DNA from: Mucilaginibacter sp. PAMC 26640
GTDB lineage: Bacteria; Bacteroidota; Bacteroidia; Sphingobacteriales; Sphingobacteriaceae
Direction of reading: 5' to 3'
NCBI GenBank assembly: GCA_001596135.1
Contig: CP014773.1
Span: 930,001 to 994,000 of the forward strand
Length of the DNA: 64,000 bases
Part shown: piece after piece, positions 17,881 to 27,282 of the stretch
Layout of the letters: each line of letters starts with the position of its first letter
How positions within the stretch are numbered: position 1 is the stretch's first letter
Made by a program: the position numbers and the translations under genes
Notes under the pieces: model-generated
The model's database searches: none
What the model saw: only the letters and a program-made list of their open reading frames with translations
Told to the model about the DNA's origin: nothing

Positions 17881-19260
17881 ATGGATAATTACACATTCCC
17901 ACCCAATTTTCTCGACTCATTAACTAACGAACCCGGTTTCGACAGGACCAATTTTGTGCGCGAACATGAGTCTGGTGCAACAATTACGTCAATAAGAATG
18001 AATCCTTTTAAAGCTTCTGCGGCTAAAAGTGACAAACGGGTACCCTGGTGTGCAGAAGGTTTCTATCTGGATACCCGGCCATCCTTTACTTTCGACCCCC
18101 TCTTCCACGCAGGAGCCTACTACGTACAGGAAGCATCCTCCATGTTTATTGCTCATATCTTAAATTTCATCCGCCCCGAAAAAGATGAACCCATTAAAGT
18201 GTTGGACTTGTGCGCGGCGCCCGGGGGCAAAAGCACGCTTCTAAATTCTGCGCTGGAAAGCACAGACCTGCTGGTTGCAAATGAGATTATTAAAACACGG
18301 GTACCTATACTAACAGATAACCTGAGCCGGTGGGGAACAAGCAATGTGATCGTCACCAATAACGATCCTAAAGATTTTAACGCTATACATAGTTTTTTTG
18401 ATGTGGTACTGGTTGACGCGCCCTGTTCAGGATCGGGCATGTTCCGTAAAGATGCCGCCGCCATGAATGAGTGGAGCGAAGGCAACGTGAACCTTTGCCA
18501 CCAGCGTCAGGAACGCATCCTGGCTGATATTTACCCTGCATTAAAAGAGGACGGCTACCTTATATATAGTACCTGCTCCTATTCGCACCAGGAAAATGAG
18601 GACATACTCGATTGGCTATGCACCGAATTCGACCTGGAAAGTGTGCGGATCCCTATAGATAAGGAGTGGGGTATTGTGGAAACGCAATCTGCCGTTAAAG
18701 GAGCATGGGGCTATCGCTTTTACCCCGGTAAAGTGCAGGGCGAAGGTTTGTATGCCAGCTGCCTGCGCAAAAAAGCCAGCAGCGGTGGCTTATCCAATTA
18801 TAAAAACAATGGCCAGCAAAAACTGCCCGCGAAAGAAATGGACCTGGTTAAAATGTACCTTAAAAGTCCCGACGATTTTTACCTGTTTAAAGTAAATGAT
18901 GACTGGCTGGCCATGAACCGCGAGCATAAGGAGAGCCTTAATATTCTACACCGGCATTTGTATATCAAAAAGTCGGGGGTGCGCATTGGCAAACTGGCCG
19001 GGAACGACCTGATACCCGACCATGAACTGGCTTTGAGCCTGGCTATTAATAAAGACAAGGTTTTAATAACTGATTTAACCAAAGAACAGGCCATACAATA
19101 CCTGCGCCGTGATCATATCGCTATTGAAGTTACCGAAAAAGGCTGGAGCCTGATGGCTTATGAGGGCCTGGCTTTGGGCTGGGCTAAATTACTGCCGAAT
19201 CGTATTAATAATTATTATCCGAAGGAGATCAGAATAATGACGAGCCCCCCAACTGCCTAA
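17881..19260 (+). CDS. rRNA cytosine-C5 methyltransferase, NOL1/NOP2/Sun (RsmF-like)
   Basis: From ATG 17881 the protein is about 459 residues (MDNYTFPPNFLDSL...). The SAM-binding core has the DLCAAPGGKST motif. The two cysteines expected for m5C RNA methyltransferases are in DAPCSGSGMFRKD and STCSYSHQENEDIL. A C-terminal PUA-like extension (about residues 290-459, ending in an MAYEGLALGWAKLLPNRINNYYP-type segment, read as two parts) is typical of RsmF/YebU-like enzymes that methylate 16S rRNA. An upstream in-frame ATG at 17761 would add 40 residues of low-complexity basic sequence and lies close to the rRNA promoters; I reject it. Confidence 0.88.
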   Translation: MDNYTFPPNFLDSLTNEPGFDRTNFVREHESGATITSIRMNPFKASAAKSDKRVPWCAEGFYLDTRPSFTFDPLFHAGAYYVQEASSMFIAHILNFIRPEKDEPIKVLDLCAAPGGKSTLLNSALESTDLLVANEIIKTRVPILTDNLSRWGTSNVIVTNNDPKDFNAIHSFFDVVLVDAPCSGSGMFRKDAAAMNEWSEGNVNLCHQRQERILADIYPALKEDGYLIYSTCSYSHQENEDILDWLCTEFDLESVRIPIDKEWGIVETQSAVKGAWGYRFYPGKVQGEGLYASCLRKKASSGGLSNYKNNGQQKLPAKEMDLVKMYLKSPDDFYLFKVNDDWLAMNREHKESLNILHRHLYIKKSGVRIGKLAGNDLIPDHELALSLAINKDKVLITDLTKEQAIQYLRRDHIAIEVTEKGWSLMAYEGLALGWAKLLPNRINNYYPKEIRIMTSPPTA

Positions 19261-19469
19261 AGGGAGTTTTGATTTACAGTTTTACCTCTTGATTCTGATT
19301 TGATACGCTGAGATGACAAGCACACGTTAGCGATTGCAAGGGTTTAGCCACGCCGGGGTGGGTAAGGGCGGGGCGGGTGTGGCCGGAGCAAAGCGCAGCC
19401 CTGGAAAGCGCGGGCCGAAGGTAACGCCATAAAAAATACTAATTAAGGCGATTATTTAACTAATGATAC
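19261..19469. repeat. Intergenic repeat-rich stretch with the GGAAAGCGCGGGCCGAAGG element
   Basis: The 209 bases between the convergent methyltransferase and helicase genes are G-rich and repetitive. At 19403-19433 lies a 31-base element (GGAAAGCGCGGGCCGAAGG then TAACGCCATAAA) that recurs with two changes at 59918-59948. TTAGCGATTGCA at 19328-19339 also has a counterpart at 59865-59876. Confidence 0.65.
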
Positions 19470-22049
19470 CTAAAAGCCTTTCCTTCTGGTAACGCCAGCC
19501 TTTCGTGGTTTTGGGGCAATTTTTTCTGCATCGCTTTCATCAACATCGTAGCGGCGGGCCATTTTGGCAATCCGCTTTTCCATGGTTTCAGTGGTGAGTT
19601 TTTCCCTGCCCATGCTATCCACTAAAATGGGAAAGGCAAAAGGGGTGGGCCGCTCGATCGTCTTGAGAATAATGCTTTGGGTTTGGATGCGCTGCAGGGC
19701 CGCTCTTAAGCGAAACTCTTCCAGTTGAAAGGCCAATGCCTCATTATATGCCTGTCGCACCAGCAAGTTATCCGGCTCGTACTCGTTGAAAACTTCAAAT
19801 AACAATGATGTGGATGCCTGAAGGTGCTTGTTCTTAACCTGCTGGCCCGGGTAGCCGGTAAATATCAACCCGCCGATGTGGGCGATGTCCCTAAACCGGC
19901 GGCGCGCCATTTCATTCGCATTCAAACTGTTCTGAATATCGTCTATCAAATTATCGATAGAGAAAAAAGAGGCATCTTCCAGGGCTTCTTCAATCGGGAT
20001 ATCTTCATCGGTAAGCAATTCAAAACCATAATCATTCATGGCGATGGAAAAGCTGGAGGGCCTGATCTTAGCAATACGATAGGCCAGCAAACTTGCCATC
20101 CCCTCGTGTACCAATCTTCCTTCGAAAGGGTAAAACAGCAGGTGATGCCCTTCGCGGGACTTGAAAGATTCAATCAAAAACTCGTGGCTTTCGGGCAGGT
20201 GCGATAATTTCTTTTGCAGATCGAACAAAGGTTTTAGGGCCTTTACTTCAACGTCTGCTTCAATACCGTGTGCTACTTCATCCAGTTTATCGCGGAATAC
20301 TGCAGAAAGTTGAGATGAAAGCGGCATCCGTCCACCCGCCCAGCTGGGAATCAATCCTTTTGTTTTGGTGGATTTTTTAACGAACGCACTCATCTCCTTC
20401 ACTTTGATAAACTCTAAACTCCTCCCGGCAAACCAAAAGGTATCACCAGGCTTCAGTTTAGCAATGAAACCCTCCTCCAAGGTACCGAGGCTGCCGCCGC
20501 TGAGCCACTTTACCCGGATACTGAGTTCGCTGGTGATTGTTCCGATACTTAGGCGATGGCGCATGGCTACCCTTCGGTTATTTACTTTAAACAGGCCGTT
20601 CTCTACCTCTACCTTTAAAAACTCATCGTATTGTGCAAGCGTTTTGCCGCCGTTGGTAATAAAATCCAGCAGCTGGTTAAATTCATCCCGGCGCAGATCG
20701 GCAAAGGCAAAGGTGGATTTTACTTCTTTGTAGAGTTCGTCGGCACGAAACCCATCGGATACCGCCAGCGTAACCATATATTGGATCAGTACATCCATCG
20801 TCAGCAACATTGGATCACGACTTTCAAAGACGCCATTTTTTATAGCCTGCTTCAATGCCGCGCCTTCTAACAGTTCTAAAGAGTGGGTTGGAACAAAATA
20901 AGCCTTGGATATCGCCCCGGGATGGTGCCCGCTTCGGCCCGCACGCTGCATAAACCGCGCAACACCTTTTGGGCTGCCCACCTGTACCACCGTATCTACC
21001 GGCCGGAAATCGACACCAAGATCGAGACTTGAGGTACAAACCACAACTTTCAGCGCTTCGGCATGCAGGGCCTGCTCTACCCAATTGCGTAATTCGTTAT
21101 CCAGCGACCCATGGTGCATGGCCATAATGCCGGCGTACTCGGGGTAGTTATCTATAATGGCATGATACCAGATCTCCGCCTGCGAACGGGTATTGGTAAA
21201 GATGAGCGTAGTTTTGCTCTTAGCAACGATTTTCATCACCTGAGGCAACAGCTTAACACCGATGTGGCCCGCCCAGGAATAGTTCTCAATATTTTCGGGG
21301 ATGACGGATTCGATCAACAGTCGCTTTTCAATATTCGCCCTTACCATTTTAATGCGTTCCGGTGGAAAATCATTGCCTAAAAGCACCTCGGCGGCTTGCT
21401 CGAGATTGCCAATGGTGGCAGAGATCCCCCAAACTTTGAGATTGGAGATCTGAGATTTGACATCCGAGACCGGAAGCGCACCACCCGCCGTTGGCGACGC
21501 TAATACCTTCAACTTGCTTAACCCCAGTTCCACCTGCACGCCGCGTTTGGTGCCGAGCAATTCGTGCCACTCATCGCATACAAATACTTGCAGGCCCTTA
21601 AATACTTTGTCGTATTCTTTTTGGGCGAGCATTAAATGAAGGCTTTCCGGTGTGGTAAGAAGCACCTCGGGCAGGCGTTTTTTTAGTGCTGCTTTATCTG
21701 CTGCGGAAGTATCCCCCGTGCGGGTCATGATGCGCCAGGGCATGCCCAACTCATCGCACACTTCCTGCATGGCTTTGCGAATATCGTTGGTTAACGCCCG
21801 TAACGGGGTGATCCAAAGCATTTGTAAGCCGTTGTTGCTTTTAGTTTGATAGGTATCCGGATTTTGATTGATATAACCCGCCAGGAACGGCAGGAACAGT
21901 GCAAAGGTTTTACCGCTGCCGGTAGGTGCGTTTAGCAAACCAGAAAAGCCGGAAAGGTAAGCCTCCTCCATTTCTTTTTGAAACGGGAACTGCTTCCATT
22001 GCTTTTGCTTATACCATGTTTGGATAACCTGCTGCCCTTTTGTAACCAT
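19470..22049 (-). CDS. Ligase-associated DNA damage response DEXH-box helicase (Lhr-like)
   Basis: Starting at ATG 22049 the protein is 859 residues; an ATG nine codons upstream is less likely. Motifs in order: NAPTGSGKT (Walker A), TPLRALTNDI, TTPESLHLML, VCDEWHELLG (DEWH box), GISATIGN (motif III), and the second RecA domain with TNTRSQAEIW, SLDLGVDF and QRAGRSGH. The long C-terminal part matches Lhr-core helicases of the ligase-associated group. Its usual partners, an ATP-dependent ligase and an SNM1-like exonuclease, are at 51741-54421 in this window. Residues about 193-205 are encoded by an interspersed-repeat-like sequence (see the repeat entry). Confidence 0.92.
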   Translation of the reverse strand: MVTKGQQVIQTWYKQKQWKQFPFQKEMEEAYLSGFSGLLNAPTGSGKTFALFLPFLAGYINQNPDTYQTKSNNGLQMLWITPLRALTNDIRKAMQEVCDELGMPWRIMTRTGDTSAADKAALKKRLPEVLLTTPESLHLMLAQKEYDKVFKGLQVFVCDEWHELLGTKRGVQVELGLSKLKVLASPTAGGALPVSDVKSQISNLKVWGISATIGNLEQAAEVLLGNDFPPERIKMVRANIEKRLLIESVIPENIENYSWAGHIGVKLLPQVMKIVAKSKTTLIFTNTRSQAEIWYHAIIDNYPEYAGIMAMHHGSLDNELRNWVEQALHAEALKVVVCTSSLDLGVDFRPVDTVVQVGSPKGVARFMQRAGRSGHHPGAISKAYFVPTHSLELLEGAALKQAIKNGVFESRDPMLLTMDVLIQYMVTLAVSDGFRADELYKEVKSTFAFADLRRDEFNQLLDFITNGGKTLAQYDEFLKVEVENGLFKVNNRRVAMRHRLSIGTITSELSIRVKWLSGGSLGTLEEGFIAKLKPGDTFWFAGRSLEFIKVKEMSAFVKKSTKTKGLIPSWAGGRMPLSSQLSAVFRDKLDEVAHGIEADVEVKALKPLFDLQKKLSHLPESHEFLIESFKSREGHHLLFYPFEGRLVHEGMASLLAYRIAKIRPSSFSIAMNDYGFELLTDEDIPIEEALEDASFFSIDNLIDDIQNSLNANEMARRRFRDIAHIGGLIFTGYPGQQVKNKHLQASTSLLFEVFNEYEPDNLLVRQAYNEALAFQLEEFRLRAALQRIQTQSIILKTIERPTPFAFPILVDSMGREKLTTETMEKRIAKMARRYDVDESDAEKIAPKPRKAGVTRRKGF
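21435..21473. repeat. Interspersed-repeat-like DNA inside the helicase gene
   Basis: TTTGAGATTGGAGATCTGAG followed by ATTTGACATCCGAGACCGG resembles the GAGATATGAGACCGG repeat DNA in the der-era spacer (61435-61571). In the helicase frame it encodes PVSDVKSQISNLK, just before VWGISATIGN, and the reading frame stays open. Confidence 0.5.
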
Positions 22050-22124
22050 GCCAATAATATACAACAGAAACTGCAATAAGTTGCATTATGATCTACTGCC
22101 GGGATGGTTTATTTATGATGCGCT

Positions 22125-22397
22125 TTAATCCGGGATAATCAATTCGGCCGGCTGCCCCTCAATAAATTCATCTTTATTCAACAAATTTAATGGCCGAAAG
22201 ACAAATAGATCCAAATGGGGTTCGTCGTGGCCGCCGATTATTCGTGGCATTTCGATATACGTATCGATGGCTATTCCACCAAAAGATGCCCCTTCCTTCA
22301 TCTCAAAACCGGCTATGCCGTTTGATAAACGAGCCAAAATATACTGGCCACAGCTATGCACATTAAAAACTTTTAAGAATTCAAAAGTCAATACCAT
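22125..22397 (-). CDS. Small conserved-looking protein of unknown function
   Basis: From ATG 22397 the protein has 90 residues (MVLTFEFLKVFNVHSCGQ...). I do not recognise a named domain. The pattern of short strands (ILARLSNGI, EGASFGGIAIDTYIEMP, HLDLFVFRPL, EGQPAELIIP) suggests a small beta-barrel. An upstream in-frame ATG at 22427 adds ten hydrophobic residues and is less likely. It sits alone between the helicase and the esterase, in the same orientation. Confidence 0.5.
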   Translation of the reverse strand: MVLTFEFLKVFNVHSCGQYILARLSNGIAGFEMKEGASFGGIAIDTYIEMPRIIGGHDEPHLDLFVFRPLNLLNKDEFIEGQPAELIIPD

Positions 22398-22460
22398 AAG
22401 CGTAATGTGTAAATTGATCCATAACAATCAAATAATTCCGGCGCGACCCTACGTACTAAT

Positions 22461-22482
22461 ACGCAAAGTATTGCGTCTCTAC
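22461..22482. repeat. ACGCAA-AGTA-TTGCGT palindromic repeat at the esterase 3' end
   Basis: ACGCAAAGTATTGCGT is a perfect 6-base inverted repeat followed by CTCTAC. The TAG stop of the esterase (22481-22479) lies in its CTAC flank. Related copies occur at 55842-55863 and 55897-55921. Confidence 0.7.
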
Positions 22483-24011
22483 CTGATCGTCTGCTTTACC
22501 ATAAATTTTAATGCGGCATCATCCGGCAGGGTGGTGGCTGCTGGTTTTTCGCCTAAAATCATTACCTGCTTCCCGGTGGTATTATAGGCAGGCCATACGG
22601 GTAGGTTATTGCCGTTAGGATTACCGGTTTTAGCAAAGTTTACCCAGTAGGACGAGATCTGATCTGCCAGTTGCTGGTCTACTGGCTCGAAAGGGCGGTT
22701 CAGGAATTTGAGGTTATTAAATACATACCCAACTTCGCCGGTATGGAAAGCACCATATTTTTTAAAATCTTCGGTAGCAGGCAAACGGCGGGTAAAACGG
22801 TACAGGTAAACTTTGGCCGTACCTTTCGTACTTTGTACATTAGCCCAGGTATAATTTTGAACCCCAAAGGTGATATCCCGGGATATATTGATCTGTGACC
22901 GTTCCGCTTCGGCATCTGTGTTTCCCGGATAGTTTTTTAAATAGGCTGCAGCATCTGCCGGGTATCGTTTTTCGATATCAGCCTTGTATTCAGCGGCGCT
23001 TTTTAGTTTACCAATGAATGCGTCATCTGTATTCCAGCCGGTTAATACAGCCACCTGGTTTTCTTTCCCGGCCGCAAATATTGCCGATATGGATTGAGGC
23101 ACTACATAGCCATCTATAATTGGCCGCCCGCCATTTTGTTTAAGCAATTGGTATGTGGATAATTTCCGCAGGTCGGCCAAAGATTTGGCGCCAAGCCTGG
23201 AAGCTGTTTTAACGCCCTCTTCTTCGGCCTGCTTTAAGTTTACGCCACCAAAGGGACCATCCAGAAAAACCGCACCGCTTTCGGCAATGGCACGTTTAAA
23301 CAAGCCTTTGCCTAATGGCGACGCAACCAGGTAATTTACGCTCATTGAACCGGCGGACTGGCCCGCAATGGTAACATTGTTTGGATCTCCTCCAAAGGCT
23401 GCGATATTGTTCTTTACCCATTTTACCCCGGCCAGCTGATCCATCAAGCCGTAGTTACCGGAAGCGTGATTGGGCGATTCTGCCGATAATTCGGGATGTG
23501 CCAGGAAACCTAAAACACCTACCCTGTAATTTACACTTACCAGTATTACCCCTTTTTTGGCCAATGCCTCGCCATCATAAATCGGCACGTTGGTACCGCC
23601 GCTGCCGAAACCGCCGCCATAGATCCAAACGATAACCGGGCGCTTTTCTGCCGGTGATTTGGCTCCTGTCCAAACATTCAGGTACAGGCAATCCTCGCTT
23701 AGTGCTTCATCTTTGATCAGGAACTCGCGGGTGTAAACACCAAATTCATTTGGTTTGCCCTGGATCGGCATCTTAGAAAAGTCGGTGCAAGTCTTTACGC
23801 CTGACCATGGCTTTAACGCCTGCGGGGCTTTCCAGCGCAGATCGCCAACCGGCGGGGCAGCAAAGGGGATACCTCTGTATACGCTGATGGTTTCATCAGC
23901 ATTCATCGAACCGGAAAGTAAACCGGCATCTGTTTTAATAACTTTTGGCAGGCTCTGCGCCATTACGCCGGCAGCAAACAAAATAAGCGGCAATAAAAGT
24001 AAGCGTTTCAT
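22479..24011 (-). CDS. Secreted type-B carboxylesterase
   Basis: The 510-residue protein has a signal peptide (about residues 1-19, ending VMAQ). It belongs to the carboxylesterase/lipase alpha/beta-hydrolase family: YRGIPFAAPPVGDLRW near the N-terminus, SEDCLYLNVW, the oxyanion loop IYGGGFGSGG, the nucleophile elbow GQSAGSMS, and the catalytic His segment GAFHTGEVGYVF. It probably hydrolyses esters in the periplasm or outside the cell. The natural substrate is unknown. Its last codon and stop are provided at the edge of a palindromic repeat, so the native C-terminus may have been altered slightly. Confidence 0.9.
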   Translation of the reverse strand: MKRLLLLPLILFAAGVMAQSLPKVIKTDAGLLSGSMNADETISVYRGIPFAAPPVGDLRWKAPQALKPWSGVKTCTDFSKMPIQGKPNEFGVYTREFLIKDEALSEDCLYLNVWTGAKSPAEKRPVIVWIYGGGFGSGGTNVPIYDGEALAKKGVILVSVNYRVGVLGFLAHPELSAESPNHASGNYGLMDQLAGVKWVKNNIAAFGGDPNNVTIAGQSAGSMSVNYLVASPLGKGLFKRAIAESGAVFLDGPFGGVNLKQAEEEGVKTASRLGAKSLADLRKLSTYQLLKQNGGRPIIDGYVVPQSISAIFAAGKENQVAVLTGWNTDDAFIGKLKSAAEYKADIEKRYPADAAAYLKNYPGNTDAEAERSQINISRDITFGVQNYTWANVQSTKGTAKVYLYRFTRRLPATEDFKKYGAFHTGEVGYVFNNLKFLNRPFEPVDQQLADQISSYWVNFAKTGNPNGNNLPVWPAYNTTGKQVMILGEKPAATTLPDDAALKFMVKQTIR

Positions 24012-24074
24012 AGCGTTTAATTGACGTTCATATTTGTAAAGTCAGGTGCACACTTCCCGTCTAGCCAGCTGGCG

Positions 24075-24542
24075 CTATGCAACATCTGCCTCATCTTTTT
24101 TAGGTAAGCTCATATTATAAAAGCTTTTGAGAAAACTCAGCGCAACATTGAGCCGCTGCAATTTTCCACTTTCCAGAAAAGCGTCGTTCAGTTCAAAATG
24201 CCCTTCTTTGGCTTCAAATTCTTCTGTAAATAGTGACTCAAAGCCCATCTGCCAGTTTTCAAAATTTCTCTTTTTTATGACTCCCTGTTTCAAAACGGTG
24301 ATAGCCTGATGCCTTTTGTCTTTATTGATCCTTTCAAAAATGTATTTCACCTCATCTTCAGGGCCCTCAATCACCTGGATAAAACGCCCCTCAATATGGC
24401 TGAGGATATGGCCCCGGATATAGAGTAGCATACCTGTGAGTTCATGAGTTTTATTCCAATCCCGCGATTCTTTCAGTACCGCATTTAAATCTTCTTCCTG
24501 CATCAGCTTTACAGCTTTGCTCATATAAATTATATAAAACAT
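24075..24542 (-). CDS. BLUF-domain blue-light sensor
   Basis: The 155-residue protein is a BLUF flavin photoreceptor with a short tail. The flavin-site residues are visible: Tyr6 in IIYMSKA, Asn in DWNKTHELTGMLLY, Gln in RFIQVIEGPEDEV, and Trp/Met in FENWQMGF. RHQAITVL is also family-typical. The C-terminal 45 residues form helices with no effector domain, so output probably goes through protein-protein contact. It is in the same region as a heme oxygenase and bacteriophytochrome, giving blue- and red-light sensing within about 6 kb. Confidence 0.88.
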   Translation of the reverse strand: MFYIIYMSKAVKLMQEEDLNAVLKESRDWNKTHELTGMLLYIRGHILSHIEGRFIQVIEGPEDEVKYIFERINKDKRHQAITVLKQGVIKKRNFENWQMGFESLFTEEFEAKEGHFELNDAFLESGKLQRLNVALSFLKSFYNMSLPKKDEADVA

Positions 24543-24695
24543 AGAGATACCTACAGTATGTGATTAACTAATATACTAATTAAAACAGCTTTATGTTTGT
24601 TACAAGGGCTGTTTACTGCATATTAATCTAATCTTTCACTGTGCCTGTTTTAATCCTAAGCTATCGAAAGTCTGAAGATTGATATGGGGCCAGGG

Positions 24696-27017
24696 CTATG
24701 GCTTCAGATTATACTTAGCTGTGCGCGCATCTTTAATAACGCCCTTCCAGTTCAATCCGTAACCAAAATCATACTTGTGCCCTTCGCTGTCAACAAATAC
24801 TTTCATATCATGCGGTACATCTTCAAATTGGGCTTCCACGGTTATCATATCAGCCGGCATTTGCAGTGGCAGTAAGGCAGATGGTTCTGCTTTGCCGGTA
24901 AGGATATCCAAACTGGCCTGTCCCTGTACGCCAAAATCCGCGATGATCGCGCTGGCTTGCTTTTCCAGCTCGGTAAACACCATTGGGTTGTTTACGTTAA
25001 CCGATACAATCACCGGCTTGCCTTTCATTTTCGCATAAGTATCGTTTACCATGGCCAGGTCGGTAACATTGGTCGTGGTTTCCGATTTATCTTTATAGCT
25101 CCTGTTGGTAAAAGTTTCTAATGGGTCGCCGCCGGCAATACTGGTAGCCCGGGCGGTTGTTGCGGTATACGGCCCGTATTGCAGGGATACCGGTAAATAG
25201 CCGTTGCCACCTGCTTTCACATCATCGGCACTGTAACCGCCGTGGCCTATCGGACTAGCGATAAAAACCAGCGCATAATCAGCTTCATCCGGATTGTCGG
25301 TGACCTTAAAATATTTTTTAACGGTCTCCATGTTTACCGGGTATTCCAGGCGCTCCGGCGTTTTCATCCCCAGGAAGTTCACCCCCGCCGGTGTGAATTT
25401 TTTAGGCACGTAAACCGTTTTGCCGGTTTGCAGCGGCAATACACCGCCTTTGTTTTTTAACAGCACAATTGATTTTAACTGCGCCTGGTAACCTGCTGCC
25501 ATAAACTCCGGGCTGCCTACTGTTTTTTTGGTAGCTTCGGCATCCAGGTACGGATTCTCAAATAATCCCGTACGGAATATGCCCCTTAATAAGCGCACGG
25601 CAGATTGCTCGAACCGGGCACGCATAAACACTTCACCATGTTCTTTAACCCCCATTTGATAGGCCGCCATTACCGGCACCATATCGTTGTTACCGCCAAA
25701 CTGGTCAACCCCAGCCATCAGGATCTTGTAATGGCGCTCCGCGATGGTTGCTTTCTCCATTCCCCATGATTTACCGGAAAGGAAACTGTTGAGCACGGTT
25801 TCGTCGCCGGTTACCAGCCAGTCGGTACATACCACGCCGTCGTAATGGTATTTGTTGCGCAACAGATCGGTAATGATATACTTATTGTAATTATTGGCTA
25901 CGTTCTCCTGATTTTTGGTATCCTGTTTCCAGCTGATGGTATAATACGGCATCACTGCAGCAGCCATCCCGGTTTTTCCATTAAGCTTAAAAGCACCTTG
26001 TGTAAATGGTATCATGTGCTGGGCAAAATTATTGCCGGGATATACCGCATATTTACCAAAACCGTAATGCGCATCGCGCCCGCCCTCGCCGGCACCGCCG
26101 CCGGGCCAGTGTTTAACCATAGCGTTTACGCTGTTGTATCCCCAGCCATTGGCCAGTTCTTTATCGCCGGTTGATGTTTGGAAACCATCGGTATAAGCAC
26201 GTGCCATATCGGCGGATAATTGCGGATCCTCGCCAAAGGTACCGCTGAAACGGTTCCACCGCGGATCGGTTGCAATATCTACCTGTGGCGATAAGGCAGT
26301 AGCAATACCTAAAGCCCGGTATTCCTGCGCGGCAATGTGCCCGAAGTTTTGGGTAACCGACGGATCAAATGTAGCGGCCATGCCTAATGAGCCGGGCCAC
26401 ATGGAAATATTGCCGCCCGCACCTGCATTAAATTCGGCCGTGGCCAAAGTACCGTGGCGCGGATCGGAGCTGTTATTGTTTGGGATGCCCAGGCCAATTC
26501 CCTCAACATAGGCCTGTGCGTTGTTATTCCATTTTGCGGCAACCTCGGGGCTTTGTACCGAAGTGATGAGCACATGGCGAACGTTATCTTCTTTCAAAAA
26601 TTTCTTTTGCTGATCTGAAAGATCCCAGGCATTGGCGCCGCTTTCGGCAAATACCTTACCGCCGTAAGTGCCCGCAAACGGACCAGCCGGAGCGGAAGGG
26701 ATTGGCTGGTGGCGGCTATACAACATCAGGCCGGCAATTTGCTCAACGCTCATTTTGGCCGCCAGATCTTTTGCACGCACCTCAACGGGTAAACGCCAGT
26801 CTTCATACTTATCCAGCTTGCCGTTTTTGTTGAGATCTTTAAATGCCAAACCGCCTACCGTTAAAATTTTAACGCCGGATGTTGCAGAATACCCCAGCTT
26901 TTGCCCGCCGGAATTGGCAACGGTTACCACATCGCCATTTTTAGTTTCGGTAAATTTTGTTTGTGCCGATGCCATTACCGGGAGGATAGCGATCAGCAAA
27001 AGGTATTTTTTGCTCAT
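24696..27017 (-). CDS. Glycoside hydrolase family 3 (beta-glucosidase-like)
   Basis: The 773-residue protein has a signal peptide (residues 1-18, ending ASAQ). An FKDLNKNGKLDKYEDWRLP segment (calcium-loop-like) comes before the GH3 N-terminal barrel. The catalytic nucleophile motif is VVCTDWLVTGD (Asp of the SDW-like motif). The C-terminal alpha/beta sandwich has SIVLLKNKGGVLPL and SVNVNNPMVF. GH3 enzymes remove beta-linked sugars from glycan ends in the periplasm. The substrate cannot be read from the sequence. No SusC/SusD pair is nearby, so this is not a classical polysaccharide utilisation locus. Confidence 0.9.
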   Translation of the reverse strand: MSKKYLLLIAILPVMASAQTKFTETKNGDVVTVANSGGQKLGYSATSGVKILTVGGLAFKDLNKNGKLDKYEDWRLPVEVRAKDLAAKMSVEQIAGLMLYSRHQPIPSAPAGPFAGTYGGKVFAESGANAWDLSDQQKKFLKEDNVRHVLITSVQSPEVAAKWNNNAQAYVEGIGLGIPNNNSSDPRHGTLATAEFNAGAGGNISMWPGSLGMAATFDPSVTQNFGHIAAQEYRALGIATALSPQVDIATDPRWNRFSGTFGEDPQLSADMARAYTDGFQTSTGDKELANGWGYNSVNAMVKHWPGGGAGEGGRDAHYGFGKYAVYPGNNFAQHMIPFTQGAFKLNGKTGMAAAVMPYYTISWKQDTKNQENVANNYNKYIITDLLRNKYHYDGVVCTDWLVTGDETVLNSFLSGKSWGMEKATIAERHYKILMAGVDQFGGNNDMVPVMAAYQMGVKEHGEVFMRARFEQSAVRLLRGIFRTGLFENPYLDAEATKKTVGSPEFMAAGYQAQLKSIVLLKNKGGVLPLQTGKTVYVPKKFTPAGVNFLGMKTPERLEYPVNMETVKKYFKVTDNPDEADYALVFIASPIGHGGYSADDVKAGGNGYLPVSLQYGPYTATTARATSIAGGDPLETFTNRSYKDKSETTTNVTDLAMVNDTYAKMKGKPVIVSVNVNNPMVFTELEKQASAIIADFGVQGQASLDILTGKAEPSALLPLQMPADMITVEAQFEDVPHDMKVFVDSEGHKYDFGYGLNWKGVIKDARTAKYNLKP

Positions 27018-27282
27018 ATTTATGTTAATGAATTTTTAAAATAGGGCATTACAAGTCGCCGCCACCCTGCGGTTAAACCCTAATGCCTGCTGACGAAAAT
27101 TATATTTATTAATTGGTTCATAATCAACAACAAAAAAGACTATGTGTCGATACTACACAATGGTAGATATTTATTTTTTAAATAGCAATAGCTGAAGCAA
27201 TTATCCGCTTAAATAAATTCGGATATTTATAGCAGCACTATTTTTGCTGATATCGCTTACATTTACCCCGGAGAATTATACA

